Assembly: GCF_019203985.1 (NCBI RefSeq)
Contig: NZ_JAGSPD010000007.1
Location: forward strand, 124,001 to 188,000
Length of the DNA: 64,000 bases
DNA from: Winogradskyella luteola
GTDB taxonomy: Bacteria; Bacteroidota; Bacteroidia; Flavobacteriales; Flavobacteriaceae
Direction of reading: 5' to 3'
The notes under the pieces are model-generated. The model worked only from the letters and a program-made list of their open reading frames with translations, made no database searches and was not told the origin of the DNA. The translations under genes were made by a program, and so were the position numbers. The number at the start of each line of letters is the position of its first letter. Positions within the stretch are counted from its first letter, which is position 1. Positions 28,511 through 37,734 of the stretch are shown here, piece after piece.

Positions 28511-28603
28511 TTACAACTTTTTAAATTTCTTATAAATCTCAAAGAATAAAGCTTTTACAATTTCCTTTATACTCTTTACAAGAGCAATCATAAACTCACT
28601 CAT
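28511..28603 (-). CDS. 30-residue amphipathic peptide coupled to the amidase gene
   Basis: A 30-codon frame (MSEFMIALVKSIKEIVKALF..., rich in Lys, Ile, Phe) whose ATG overlaps the amidase TGA as ATGA, the classical sign of translational coupling. The peptide would form one amphipathic, basic helix. No family is recognised. The stop/start overlap is suggestive, but a frame this short could be chance. Confidence 0.35.
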   Translation of the reverse strand: MSEFMIALVKSIKEIVKALFFEIYKKFKKL

Positions 28604-29253
28604 AATCCTAAAAATTTAATAATCGATTGAAGTATAACCAAAGCAACAGCACTTTGAGATTCTTCTTTAGTTAAATATATTGCCTCATCAGTTTGAGACA
28701 AAAACCCAAGTTCTAAAAGAATACTTGCACTACTGTTAGAACTATCTCGAAGCACTTGGAAGTTTCCATATTTCAATCCACGGTTTTTAATACCAAGTAT
28801 ATCAGCTAATCCTTTTTGTATAGTAAAACCTAAATAGGCGGATTCTTCAGCTTGCACTTCACTTTTAGGATGAATGAAAACCTCTGTTCCTGATGCTGTT
28901 CTGTTTATAGCTTGATTACAATGTATCGAAATAAATATATCAGCTTTAAGTTTTTTGGATAGTTCCGTTCTATCGCCTAGAGATATTAATGTGTCTGTAT
29001 ATCTAGTGAGATATAACATTAAAGGATTTTCAACTAACTTGTTATTTAGCACTACTATTTTAGAAGCAATACCCAAAGCAATATCTTTTTCTTTTATACC
29101 AGTTCTGGTTGTTGCACCAGCATCTTTTCCGCCATGTCCAGGATCTATAACTACAATAGGATTCCTTACTTGGACTTTACCATTTTGTGCATAAGTAATT
29201 TTTAAAAAAACTAGACAAAATAGTAAGAGTGTAATTTGATTTAATGTGCTCAT
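28600..29253 (-). CDS. N-acetylmuramoyl-L-alanine amidase (AmiC-type, Amidase_3)
   Basis: A 217-residue zinc amidase that cuts the peptide from murein glycan. It has a signal peptide (ending near TYAQ), so it is exported. Zinc and catalytic residues are visible: His40 in IDPGHGG, Glu55 in GIKEKDIA, the second His in ISIHCN, and catalytic Glu in LLELGF. Length equals a bare catalytic domain. It sits immediately before the divergent conjugation operon, where a local murein hydrolase would help build the secretion channel, as lytic enzymes do in other conjugation systems; that role is inferred. Confidence 0.9.
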   Translation of the reverse strand: MSTLNQITLLLFCLVFLKITYAQNGKVQVRNPIVVIDPGHGGKDAGATTRTGIKEKDIALGIASKIVVLNNKLVENPLMLYLTRYTDTLISLGDRTELSKKLKADIFISIHCNQAINRTASGTEVFIHPKSEVQAEESAYLGFTIQKGLADILGIKNRGLKYGNFQVLRDSSNSSASILLELGFLSQTDEAIYLTKEESQSAVALVILQSIIKFLGL

Positions 29254-29428
29254 AATAATCGTTTTAGATTACACAATATTCAAGAAATCAATCACTTCCT
29301 TAATAATCTTCAAAAGTTTAACACCAATTAGCGTTAAAATTTAGAGATTTTCTTCCATCAACTTCATTTCATAATAGATTTCACAAAATAAAATTAGAAA
29401 CTGCCTCTACAGGCTAAACCAAATAATT

Positions 29429-29716
29429 ATGAAAAAATCAATTTTTATCTTACTCGCATTCTTGCTAACATCAGCGTCAAGCTTTGCACAAATTGGTGGT
29501 ATTGAAGATTCTGTAAACGATGTTTCAGATACCATTAGAACCATTTTCCCCATCATTCTTGGTGTCATCTTCCTTGTTGGGTTTCTATTTAATGCTGGTC
29601 ATTTCTTTGGCGAAAACGCAGACCTTAAAAAAGGTATTACTCGTGTTTTAGTATTTGTTCTCATCGCTGGTGCTGTGGTAGGCATCTTCACTTACTTAAT
29701 AACAATAGTTGTTTAA
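29429..29716 (+). CDS. DUF4134 conjugation protein (TraE-type)
   Basis: A 95-residue membrane protein: a signal peptide (ending SSFAQ), a short polar stretch (GGIEDSVNDVSDTIRTI) and two hydrophobic helices. This is the DUF4134 family, TraE in the CTnDOT nomenclature, resembling VirB2-type pilin-like subunits in size and topology. It is the first gene of the plus-strand type IV secretion operon. Confidence 0.88.
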   Translation: MKKSIFILLAFLLTSASSFAQIGGIEDSVNDVSDTIRTIFPIILGVIFLVGFLFNAGHFFGENADLKKGITRVLVFVLIAGAVVGIFTYLITIVV

Positions 29717-30000
29717 TGAAGCGATACGAGGTCTATAAAAACATTAGGAAACGGGCGGTCATTTTTGGCTTGCCCATTTCCCTATTTGCCTTAATGATGG
29801 TTTCTATATTAGCATCATTATTAATTATCATCTTCTCTTTCAGTTTTGTGTTGATAATTGGCATTCTGATTTTCAATTCAGCCTTATATGTTGCCTTGAC
29901 GCGCATAACCCACAATCCACAACTTTTTCAGATGGCAAAAGCCTTCCCAAGAATTATAAGCAACAAAAGAAATTCCGGCTTCGATTATGAACAAGATTAA
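29716..30000 (+). CDS. DUF4133 conjugation protein (TraF-type, VirB3-like)
   Basis: A 94-residue membrane protein with a basic N-terminus (YEVYKNIRKRAVIFGLPIS), two adjacent hydrophobic helices and a polar tail (ISNKRNSGFDYEQD). The family is DUF4133, comparable to VirB3. The start codon overlaps the previous stop by one base, and it overlaps the following traG start by 14 bases. Confidence 0.87.
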   Translation: MKRYEVYKNIRKRAVIFGLPISLFALMMVSILASLLIIIFSFSFVLIIGILIFNSALYVALTRITHNPQLFQMAKAFPRIISNKRNSGFDYEQD

Positions 30001-32389
30001 TATTTCAGCATATCAACCTATTGTAGATATTCAAGACCATATCGTATTTGCCAATAATGGCAATGTGGTTTTATGCTATGAAGGGAATCTGCCAGAAATC
30101 TATTCCTTGTCCGAAAAGGATTTTGAGGATATGCATGGTGCTTGGTTTCAAGCTTTGAAATCATTACCTATTGGAACTGTAGTTCACAAACAGGACATCT
30201 ACCTTAAAAAAACGTATTCTTCAGAACAACTTCCAAATACCACCTTTTTAGAAAAAGCCACATACGAGCATTTCAAAGGGCGCGGACATATAGAGCACAA
30301 ATGTTATTTGTTCTTCATTTTAACCAAAAACAAAGCTCTTAACAATCCAAAATACGTCAATCCCTTCAGAAAAATTTCAAAAGGCATTGTAAAAGAATTG
30401 GACGATAACATTAAGAGCTTCGCAAACGCTGTAATCGATTCGGTTTCCTTTGTAAATAACAGTAGAAAAATAGAATTTCTTCCATTAAAATCGGAAGATA
30501 TTCAGCAATTAACAAGTAGTTATTTTAATGGTTTCAATGAGGGCTTTGATACCGATATTTTATTGGAAAAGAAAAGCGTCAATATAGGCGAAAACCATTT
30601 TGATGCGCTCGCCATCAACAGCGAATTATGCTTTGGCGAAAATGTTCAGAGCAGCAAAACCAATGAGAAATTCACTTCGGATGATTTTGTGTTTCATCAA
30701 GGATTTATCGATGGACTAGGACTTACACTTAATGAAAATCATATTGTTAACCAGATTCTATATTTAGATGATAAACAGAAATGGCGCAAACTACTCGATA
30801 AGAAAATAGAGGAACTCAATAAGAGTTCCAATTTTGGTTCACAGAACAAAGTGGTGCTTGGTAAAATTCAGCACATTTTGGACCAAATCAATGCAGATGA
30901 TAATTCACGAATTGTACGTGGTCATCTCAATATTGTGTATTGGTCTAAGGATGCTAAAGAGTTAGATAAAATAACTTCCAAAATTAAAACCGAATTTAAG
31001 GAATTGGATATCATCCCTTACTATCCAAGAGGCGAAGAACGCAAAAATTACATCCTAAATAGTTACTGTTGCTTCTCTTCTAATTTTTCAAACAATGATT
31101 TATACGTAACCGATTTAAAACATGCGCTTTGCTTGTTCATCAATAATACCAATTACAAATCTGATAAAACAGGCATCATCTTTAATGACAGAGAACATAA
31201 CATTCCGGTATTAAAAGATGTTTGGGATGAAAAAAAGAAACGCATCAAGGCTAGAAATTTTGCCATTTTCGCACCAACAGGCGAAGGCAAATCGTTCTTA
31301 GCCAACAACATTCTGCGCCAATATTTTGAAAGTGGTGTTCGTCTAGTAATTATAGATTTGGGTGGTTCTTACACCAAATTCGCCAAGCTCTATCCTGAAA
31401 AATATACCGTATTACGATATGAAAGCGGAAAAAACTTAGGTATCAATCCCTTTTACATTAGTGACGTAAAAGATTTAACACCTGAACGGTTAGAGGATTT
31501 ATCTGTATTCCTTTTTGAATTGTTTGCTTCGGATTTAAAAGTAACTAAAGCGCAATCAGTTTCGGTTAAAAAGATACTGCGCCATTATTACAATAGCACT
31601 TCAGAAAATCATTCATTGGAAGGTTATTACAACTTTATAGAAAGGCACCAGGAAAATCTTCTGAGCACATTAAAAATCCATCCCGACTACTTTAATGTTA
31701 CAAGCTTTCTGCATGTGATGTCTGAGTATGTTGGCGATGGTCTATATAGTTTTCTATTTGAGGTCAGCGAAGACCAAACTTATAAAATAGAAGACAAACG
31801 ATTAATTGTTTTTGAACTCGACGAAGTAAAGGACAACAAGGAAATCCTGTCTGTAATGTTGAAGCTGATTAAATCTGCCATCCAAAGAACCATTTGGAAA
31901 AACAGAGCTGAAAAAGGTATCATCTTATTCGATGAGTTTGCTAAACAACTGAAGTTTGAAAACGTATTGGAAAGTGTCGAGTTCTACTATCAAGCCATAC
32001 GAAAGCAAAATGGCGCCATTGGAATTATTCTACAATCCATTAATCAACTTCCGAATAATTCAACATCCGCAAGCATATTAGAAAACACTCAAGTTATCTA
32101 CAGTCTGAATAATGAAAAAGGTTATGATGAACTGGTTAAAAGACTCAATCTTTCTAGCCACGACTTAAACCAATTAAAATCTATAAAAAACAATCTCTCT
32201 GGACAAAGAAAGTACACCGAAATGTTCATCAAAATCGGAAAGGAAAGCAACATTTTTAGGCTCGAAGTTCCTAAAGAAGTGTATGCAGCCTATTTAACCG
32301 ATGGACGAGAAAATGAGGACATCATGAAGCTCTACGAAGAGCATCACGATATGCAAAAAGCAATAATTCAATTCACATCTAAAAATTAA
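29987..32389 (+). CDS. traG: TraG-family conjugation ATPase (VirB4-like)
   Basis: An 800-residue cytoplasmic ATPase that powers assembly of the conjugation channel. The N-terminal TraC/VirB4-like half is followed by an NTPase domain: Walker A APTGEGKS (about residue 430), the VIIDLGGSYTKFAKLYPEKY block typical of this family, and Walker B GIILFDEFAK (about 640). The C-terminal QSINQLP segment is also characteristic. Its length is normal for Bacteroidetes conjugative-transposon TraG. It should not be confused with the coupling protein at 39694, which is also often called TraG. Confidence 0.93.
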   Translation: MNKINISAYQPIVDIQDHIVFANNGNVVLCYEGNLPEIYSLSEKDFEDMHGAWFQALKSLPIGTVVHKQDIYLKKTYSSEQLPNTTFLEKATYEHFKGRGHIEHKCYLFFILTKNKALNNPKYVNPFRKISKGIVKELDDNIKSFANAVIDSVSFVNNSRKIEFLPLKSEDIQQLTSSYFNGFNEGFDTDILLEKKSVNIGENHFDALAINSELCFGENVQSSKTNEKFTSDDFVFHQGFIDGLGLTLNENHIVNQILYLDDKQKWRKLLDKKIEELNKSSNFGSQNKVVLGKIQHILDQINADDNSRIVRGHLNIVYWSKDAKELDKITSKIKTEFKELDIIPYYPRGEERKNYILNSYCCFSSNFSNNDLYVTDLKHALCLFINNTNYKSDKTGIIFNDREHNIPVLKDVWDEKKKRIKARNFAIFAPTGEGKSFLANNILRQYFESGVRLVIIDLGGSYTKFAKLYPEKYTVLRYESGKNLGINPFYISDVKDLTPERLEDLSVFLFELFASDLKVTKAQSVSVKKILRHYYNSTSENHSLEGYYNFIERHQENLLSTLKIHPDYFNVTSFLHVMSEYVGDGLYSFLFEVSEDQTYKIEDKRLIVFELDEVKDNKEILSVMLKLIKSAIQRTIWKNRAEKGIILFDEFAKQLKFENVLESVEFYYQAIRKQNGAIGIILQSINQLPNNSTSASILENTQVIYSLNNEKGYDELVKRLNLSSHDLNQLKSIKNNLSGQRKYTEMFIKIGKESNIFRLEVPKEVYAAYLTDGRENEDIMKLYEEHHDMQKAIIQFTSKN

Positions 32390-32394
32390 AAGCA

Positions 32395-32991
32395 ATGAAA
32401 ACAATGAAAACAAAAATCAAAACAGTAGTAATCGGGTTAATCTTTAGTATTGCCTTTTTATTGCCTAGCGGTGCTACCGCCCAAGGTATGCCCACTTATG
32501 ACAATACCAATTTTATCAGTTTGGTAAAACAACTTGTAGAATCTGGCAAACAGACAGCTCAAATGATTAAGTCTGTTAAATTTCTAAAAGATGCAAAAGA
32601 AGCCATAGAAAAAGTGTCAAGTGTGGTACAGCAACTCAGAGCGGTTGAGGAAATTGCGCAAAACAACCAGCGACTTATTCAGGTTATGCAAAACGATTTG
32701 CAAGACATTTTGAACTCGCCTTATATAAAACCTGAAGAAGTTACACGAATTGCAGAATCATTCGATGCGATAGTCCAAAACTCATTGGACACCGTTGAAT
32801 TTATGGGCGAAATTTTATCCAGCGATAATCTTAAAATGACCGATGCCGAACGTGCAGAAGTTCTTAAAAAGAAGGAACAGGAATCCAAAGAAATGGTATC
32901 TAATATAACTACAAAAACAAAACGATACAGAGACATTATTTCCTTCAGAAAAATGCAGGATAAAGTCAATAATCGCGAAACAAACTATTAG
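32395..32991 (+). CDS. conjugation protein of the TraI/DUF4141 type (VirB5-like)
   Basis: A 198-residue exported protein: a signal peptide ending GATAQ, then a fully helical secreted part (VESGKQTAQMIKSVKFLKDA, RAVEEIAQNNQRLIQVMQND) and a Lys-rich C-terminus. Position between TraG and TraJ and the all-helical fold match the DUF4141/TraI proteins of Bacteroidetes elements, which correspond to VirB5. It lies 5 bases after traG and 2 bases before the next gene. The family call rests on position plus pattern. Confidence 0.72.
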   Translation: MKTMKTKIKTVVIGLIFSIAFLLPSGATAQGMPTYDNTNFISLVKQLVESGKQTAQMIKSVKFLKDAKEAIEKVSSVVQQLRAVEEIAQNNQRLIQVMQNDLQDILNSPYIKPEEVTRIAESFDAIVQNSLDTVEFMGEILSSDNLKMTDAERAEVLKKKEQESKEMVSNITTKTKRYRDIISFRKMQDKVNNRETNY

Positions 32992-32993
32992 AA

Positions 32994-33836
32994 ATGACCG
33001 CAACCATCATTTTAGGAATTGGGCTAGAATATATCGACACGGTATTTCAAACCATACAGAACAGCAGTTTTTCGCAATATACCATTGCAGGAATGAAAAC
33101 GCTTGCTGTATTGTTTTTCTTGGTCAATATCCTAAAAAAATACAATGAAGGTATTGCGGATAAAGATGGCTATTCTTGGGGATTGAGTCCAGGCGAACTC
33201 GCAAAGAATTTTGCTGTGGTGCTATTGGTTATTTTTTCAACGCAGGTGTTAGGGTTTTTCGATGGTATTTTAGTTGCTATTGAAGGACAATATCGAGGGA
33301 CAGCACCTGCGTTATTACCATTGCAATTACAGGATTTACCGCTTGAAGAAGAAGTCGGTTTATTAGATGCTGCAAGTATGGCAATGACGTTGCTTTATGA
33401 AGCTTTAGTAACACCACTTTATGGATTCAAGATATTAGCTTTTATGCTGAGTACCATTTTATGGATTCTTGACCTGTTTATCTACCCTCTATTTTTAGCA
33501 GAACGCTTCTTTCTTTTAGGCATTATGCAAGCATTTTTCCCATTGGTTATAAGTTTAGCTGTATTTGAAAAATTCCGCTCTCTTGCCTACACATTTTTCA
33601 AACTCTATGCAGCAGTTTATATGTTAGTGCCAGCATTTTTTCTGGTCAATGTATTTGTCAATGCTATCTATACTGAAATAAACACCAACTTCTGGACCAA
33701 CTTGTTTGGTACCGATTTTGGCCAGGGCTTTTTTGCATCTGTTGTTCAATTAGGCTCGGTAGGCTTTATCGTATTCCTGAAGTTCAAGTTATATAAACGC
33801 GCTACATCTTTCACTCTTAGATTGTTTACCAGCTAA
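32994..33836 (+). CDS. TraJ-type polytopic conjugation membrane protein (VirB6-like)
   Basis: A 280-residue protein with about six hydrophobic segments, including a long central pair (LLYEALVTPLYGFKILAFML, LDLFIYPLFLAERFFLLGIM). The block PLFLAERFFLLG followed by FFPLVISLAVFEKFR is typical of TraJ proteins. It would form the inner-membrane channel component. It is embedded in the transfer operon between the VirB5-like and VirB8-like genes. Confidence 0.82.
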   Translation: MTATIILGIGLEYIDTVFQTIQNSSFSQYTIAGMKTLAVLFFLVNILKKYNEGIADKDGYSWGLSPGELAKNFAVVLLVIFSTQVLGFFDGILVAIEGQYRGTAPALLPLQLQDLPLEEEVGLLDAASMAMTLLYEALVTPLYGFKILAFMLSTILWILDLFIYPLFLAERFFLLGIMQAFFPLVISLAVFEKFRSLAYTFFKLYAAVYMLVPAFFLVNVFVNAIYTEINTNFWTNLFGTDFGQGFFASVVQLGSVGFIVFLKFKLYKRATSFTLRLFTS

Positions 33837-33847
33837 TTCAACTCACA

Positions 33848-34471
33848 ATGAAAACACCTTACAAAAACATATACAACGTTCTAAAATTGAATCGATTTAT
33901 CGTTTTGGCAGTAGTCGTTTGCGCATTGCTATCTAGTACTTTTTCGGTTTGGATGGCATTTAATACAAATAAAAATGCGATGAATAGTGCTTTTGCCATT
34001 AATACAGATGGCAGTATCATTCCGCTGAAACTCGTCAACCAAAAAGAAAATTTTAAGGTTGAAGCTTTGGCACATTTAGAACTGTTTCACAATTACTTCT
34101 ATAATATTGATGCAAGCAATTATGAAAAAAATCTTAAAAAGGCACTTTGGCTTGGTAATAGTTCAGTCGATAACTTATATCGTCAGAAAAAAGCGGATGG
34201 TGTCTATAATCGATTATTACAATATTCATTAGTCCAAAAAGTACTAAGCATCGAGTCGCAGATAACAGAAAATAATGGTTCATATAGTTTTACTACCACA
34301 ACCATTTTTGAAATCAATAGAGGTTCTATAATCGACACATATGAATTGGTTTCCACCGGAAACTTAATTATGGTTGACCGAAACTTCCCAAACAATCCGC
34401 ACGGACTTTTAATTACAAATTATTTCGAAAACACTCTAAAAAAATTAAGCGATGAAAGTAGAAAAGAATAA
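33848..34471 (+). CDS. TraK-type conjugation protein (VirB8-like)
   Basis: A 207-residue bitopic protein: a short cytoplasmic N-terminus (MKTPYKNIYNVLKLNRFIVL), one transmembrane helix (about 19-40) and a periplasmic NTF2-like domain. The motifs LELFHNYFYNID and the ending NPHGLLITNYFE are typical of TraK. It overlaps traM by 20 bases. In many related elements a small TraL gene lies between TraK and TraM; here there is no room for it. Confidence 0.87.
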   Translation: MKTPYKNIYNVLKLNRFIVLAVVVCALLSSTFSVWMAFNTNKNAMNSAFAINTDGSIIPLKLVNQKENFKVEALAHLELFHNYFYNIDASNYEKNLKKALWLGNSSVDNLYRQKKADGVYNRLLQYSLVQKVLSIESQITENNGSYSFTTTTIFEINRGSIIDTYELVSTGNLIMVDRNFPNNPHGLLITNYFENTLKKLSDESRKE

Positions 34472-35381
34472 AATCGTATTTATAGCAGTATTAGCTATTG
34501 TTTTCATATTCCTGATTTCCTATTCCGTAATGGTAATGGGCGATGACGAAAGCGAGAATGACAATCTTGAACAAACCTTAATACCAGATTTGGAAGAAAA
34601 TCAAAAAGAGTATGATTCTAAGTTAGATGCTCTTAATGATTTAAAAGAAGTGCGTGAAAACAATGCACCCAGCATCTATGATGAAAAATTAATTGATTCT
34701 TTAGGCTATTACGATCCAGATCTTCCAGAACGTGAAAGAAAACGTATTGTAGATAGTATTTATGATGCAGGTAAAATTCAATACTCAGATAAAAAATATC
34801 AAAACTTCGGACAGAAGAAAGTCGAAAAGAAGCAACCTATAGAAATTGATTCTTCAGAAATACTTAGAGAACTTAAAATTCAAGCTAAAGAATTAGGCTT
34901 GGAACATCAACTGTTTTTTGCAGCTGCACCAAAACCCAATGAACTTTCTATTATTGGCAATACGGATGCTACCATTTACGTGGTTGTTGATGGCGACCAA
35001 ATTGTAAAGGCAAACACCAGATTGAGAATGCGACTTACCAAAGCTGCAACAATCAACAGTAAACTAATGCCCAAGAACACACTTGTATTTGGTTTCATCA
35101 GCTTTCAACCCAATCGTGCTTTAATTGAAATTGAAAATATCAATCATCATCCCACAAAACTCAAAGCTTTCGATTTACAAGATGGTAGCGAAGGTATTTA
35201 TGTGGAAAACAATTTTAGAGCTGAAGCGACAAATGAAGTTCTAGACGATGTTATTGGCGATATCAATATCCCAACTGTTCCGCAGGTAGGTGGTATTACA
35301 AAGGTACTAAGACGTAGTAATCGAAATGTAAAGGTTACTGTACTGAATAATTATAAACTTATTCTAAAACCAAAATTATGA
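34452..35381 (+). CDS. TraM-type conjugation protein (VirB10-like)
   Basis: A 309-residue protein with an N-terminal membrane anchor (IVFIAVLAIVFIFLISYSVM), a charged, probably flexible linker (about 35-150), and a C-terminal beta domain (about 165-309: FAAAPKPNEL, VVDGDQIVKANTRLRMRL, NTLVFGFISFQPNR). This is the TraM/VirB10 layout, which spans the periplasm and gates the outer-membrane channel. At ~310 residues it is shorter than CTnDOT TraM, chiefly in the linker. Confidence 0.85.
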   Translation: MKVEKNKIVFIAVLAIVFIFLISYSVMVMGDDESENDNLEQTLIPDLEENQKEYDSKLDALNDLKEVRENNAPSIYDEKLIDSLGYYDPDLPERERKRIVDSIYDAGKIQYSDKKYQNFGQKKVEKKQPIEIDSSEILRELKIQAKELGLEHQLFFAAAPKPNELSIIGNTDATIYVVVDGDQIVKANTRLRMRLTKAATINSKLMPKNTLVFGFISFQPNRALIEIENINHHPTKLKAFDLQDGSEGIYVENNFRAEATNEVLDDVIGDINIPTVPQVGGITKVLRRSNRNVKVTVLNNYKLILKPKL

Positions 35382-35411
35382 CCCATAATGGGTATTTAAA
35401 AACGCACTCTT

Positions 35412-36245
35412 ATGAAAAAATATATCAACATTTTGACTCTAATTATTGTTTCCGTTTCTATGAATGCGCAAACAACAAACATTCTTGACACTATTTATGC
35501 TAATGACACCAAAAATGTGGCTCTCTTTTTTCCTGAGCCTATACGTCAAGGTATAACAGGTTCAGAAAATTTCGTATTTACCTACAATCGAGAAAAAGAA
35601 CAATATTTCGGCTTACTGCAAGCTAAACAAGGAAAAGAAAGTAATCTACTGGTAATCAACAGAAATGGCGCAATTTTTTCGTATATTGTAAGGTACAAAG
35701 CGCTGCTTTCAAAGCTCAATTATTTTATCCCGATGACAAGTAGTATTGGGAATGAAAAACCAAAAGTCAAAGACTCAATTCAGACTGAAACTTTTGAAAA
35801 AAAGATTGATAACAGTACGTATTATTATCAAAAATTCTGCTCTTATCTTCTCGATAGAAGACAATATCTAGGAAGATATACAAGGCGAAATAGCGGTGTT
35901 ATCATGAGGCTTGAAAATATTGTTTTTGATAAAGAAGAGCTCTACTTCGTTATTCAAATTAGGAATAATTCTACTTTGGATTATGATTTGAATTTCCTTA
36001 ACCTTTCCGTTGAAACACGACAAAAAGGAAAAAAGAAATCTTTACAACGTTTGTACATAGAGCCTATTTTTAAACATCATCTGCCTTCTAAAATTGTGGT
36101 AAATGAAACGGTAAGATTTATATATGTTATGCCTAAATTTTCGTTATCTAATGACAGAAGAGTAGTTTTAGAATTAAATGAGAAAGATGGCGAACGAAAT
36201 ATTGAAATGAAAGTATCACATAAATATATCAATAACCCAAATTAA
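35412..36245 (+). CDS. TraN-type conjugation protein (VirB9-like)
   Basis: A 277-residue exported protein: a signal peptide (ending VSMNAQ), then a TraN/VirB9-like beta region (FPEPIRQGITGSENFVFTYN, YFGLLQAKQGKESNLLVI) and a C-terminal beta-sandwich (LENIVFDKEELYFVIQIRNN, FIYVMPKFSL). It would form the outer-membrane ring with TraM. It lies 30 bases after traM. Confidence 0.87.
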   Translation: MKKYINILTLIIVSVSMNAQTTNILDTIYANDTKNVALFFPEPIRQGITGSENFVFTYNREKEQYFGLLQAKQGKESNLLVINRNGAIFSYIVRYKALLSKLNYFIPMTSSIGNEKPKVKDSIQTETFEKKIDNSTYYYQKFCSYLLDRRQYLGRYTRRNSGVIMRLENIVFDKEELYFVIQIRNNSTLDYDLNFLNLSVETRQKGKKKSLQRLYIEPIFKHHLPSKIVVNETVRFIYVMPKFSLSNDRRVVLELNEKDGERNIEMKVSHKYINNPN

Positions 36246-36252
36246 TAATATC

Positions 36253-36618
36253 ATGAAAAAAATAACCGTTTACTCACTTGTAGTCTTATTTATTTCCTGT
36301 GCTGGAACAACTAATTCAGATCCTGCATCGGTAGCAGAAATCGTTGCAGAAAGCTTTTATCAAGGTAAAGAAGCCACGCTTAAAAAGCATACAACACCAG
36401 AAGGTTTTTCCACATTTTCCAATCTTCAAAAAATGTTTGCTAAACCTAAAGGTTCAGAATCTAATTTTAAACTTATCGATGAAGTTACTGAAGGCGATGT
36501 CGCTTGGGTAAAATACTCGACCTCTTATGATAAAACACCAGGCATTTTTAAATTGGTAAAGCAAGATGGTGTTTGGAAAGTAACTGTAAGAGATCCTAAG
36601 GAAAAGGCGCCTTTGTAA
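36253..36618 (+). CDS. DUF4878-like small lipoprotein at end of transfer operon
   Basis: A 121-residue lipoprotein with signal peptide and lipobox (LFISC), followed by an NTF2-like fold resembling DUF4878 (VAEIVAESFYQGKEATLKKH; VAWVKYSTSYDKTPGIFKLV; DGVWKV). It is 7 bases after TraN and is the last plus-strand gene of the transfer operon. A VirB7-like role stabilising the outer ring is possible given its position, but DUF4878 proteins are functionally uncharacterised. Confidence 0.72.
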   Translation: MKKITVYSLVVLFISCAGTTNSDPASVAEIVAESFYQGKEATLKKHTTPEGFSTFSNLQKMFAKPKGSESNFKLIDEVTEGDVAWVKYSTSYDKTPGIFKLVKQDGVWKVTVRDPKEKAPL

Positions 36619-36722
36619 TTGTTTTGCGTTGTTCTTAAATCATTTGTAATGAGAGAAACCAAAAAAAATTTCTTGTAAAAAATTCCTTTTTTTTTAATTA
36701 GTTCACCTGTGTGATGACTTAA

Positions 36723-37187
36723 TTAATCATCAGAAGATAATAATCCAAAAATCGATAACAATGCTGCACCTCCTAAAATCCAAGCCAAAGCATTTGGGTT
36801 TTTATCTATCTCCTTTTTTAATTCTGTTATTTTCTGATGTAGCAGATTAATTGCATTTTGAGGATAATTTCTATCAAAAATAATATATGGGCTTTTGAAA
36901 TTTGGATCAATAGGAACGGTATTTTCAATCATCAAAATGGATGGCACATTAGATACATTTGCCAATTGCCACTCTTTTAAAACCCTGTCTCTTTCCTGAC
37001 CTTGACCTGTGATTATTCCAATGAATAAATTTGATTTATTAATATTAACTTTTGTCAATGAACTCATTTCTAAATGAAAATCATTGCTCTGCGTAATTGT
37101 AACACCTTTTTTATAAAGTTCGCTAGAAAGCAAAGTCAAAAGGTACTGGTCTGTATCATTAATTGAATATGATATAAATGTTCTCAT
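36723..37187 (-). CDS. TIR-like domain protein with C-terminal membrane helix
   Basis: A 154-residue protein. Residues 1-120 have a TIR-like pattern: an initial strand TFISYSIND, a strand and loop near LFIGIITGQGQERD, and a Glu-bearing helix VLKEWQLANVSNVPSILMI, where Glu72 fits the TIR NADase glutamate. A single hydrophobic helix at the C-terminus (about 133-150, AWILGGAALLSIFGLL) would anchor it in the membrane. Its start overlaps the end of the Mrr-type nuclease gene by 4 bases, so the two are translationally coupled. TIR domains in bacteria often consume NAD or make signal nucleotides on infection. Actual activity here is unproven. Confidence 0.7.
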   Translation of the reverse strand: MRTFISYSINDTDQYLLTLLSSELYKKGVTITQSNDFHLEMSSLTKVNINKSNLFIGIITGQGQERDRVLKEWQLANVSNVPSILMIENTVPIDPNFKSPYIIFDRNYPQNAINLLHQKITELKKEIDKNPNALAWILGGAALLSIFGLLSSDD

Positions 37188-37690
37188 TTCGCTTTATTTT
37201 TAAAGGTTTGTATATACTCATAGTATTCTGGGAAGAAAAGTTCTTGAATTTTTTCCTGCAAAATAAGCTTTCTTAAAAATTGACTTCCATTCCAACACTC
37301 ATAATGGTATTTGTCTTTGCATTGTTCATTTAGCCTTTCAAACAAATCAGTGACTCCTGAAGTTGCTCTTGTTTTACAAACAAGTAAATATCCTTGCGCA
37401 TTATATGAATGTATTAAAGTAGGTATATTAATTGCATTGAGATGCGAAGGTGATACAGAATCTTCTCTAAACTTACATTGTATTACCCATTTTCTCTTGA
37501 AAATCTTAATATCATCAGAAAGGTTAAATTCAATGAGTATATCTCTACCTCCATCAGTTCCTTCTCCTGTTTCCTTCACAACAACATCAGTTATATTATT
37601 ATCTGGTGATTCTTTTAATTCTCGAAAATACGATGCTGTTAACTCTTCAAAGATTTTATCATCTTCTATTTCGTCAAATGTTAATTTCAT
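37184..37690 (-). CDS. Mrr-type restriction endonuclease-like protein
   Basis: A 168-residue PD-(D/E)xK nuclease-like protein: FEELTASYF (about 14-22), GTDGGRD (44-50, the catalytic Asp) and VIQCKFR (69-75, the Q-x-K pair). This is the Mrr catalytic core without the usual N-terminal DNA-binding domain, so it must rely on a partner for targeting. It overlaps the TIR-like gene by 4 bases, and 44 bases separate it from the upstream membrane-protein gene on the same strand. This context favours a defence role. Confidence 0.78.
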   Translation of the reverse strand: MKLTFDEIEDDKIFEELTASYFRELKESPDNNITDVVVKETGEGTDGGRDILIEFNLSDDIKIFKRKWVIQCKFREDSVSPSHLNAINIPTLIHSYNAQGYLLVCKTRATSGVTDLFERLNEQCKDKYHYECWNGSQFLRKLILQEKIQELFFPEYYEYIQTFKNKAK

Positions 37691-37734
37691 TTATAACTAT
37701 TTTATTAAGAATTTATTTCGCTTTTATATTACAC

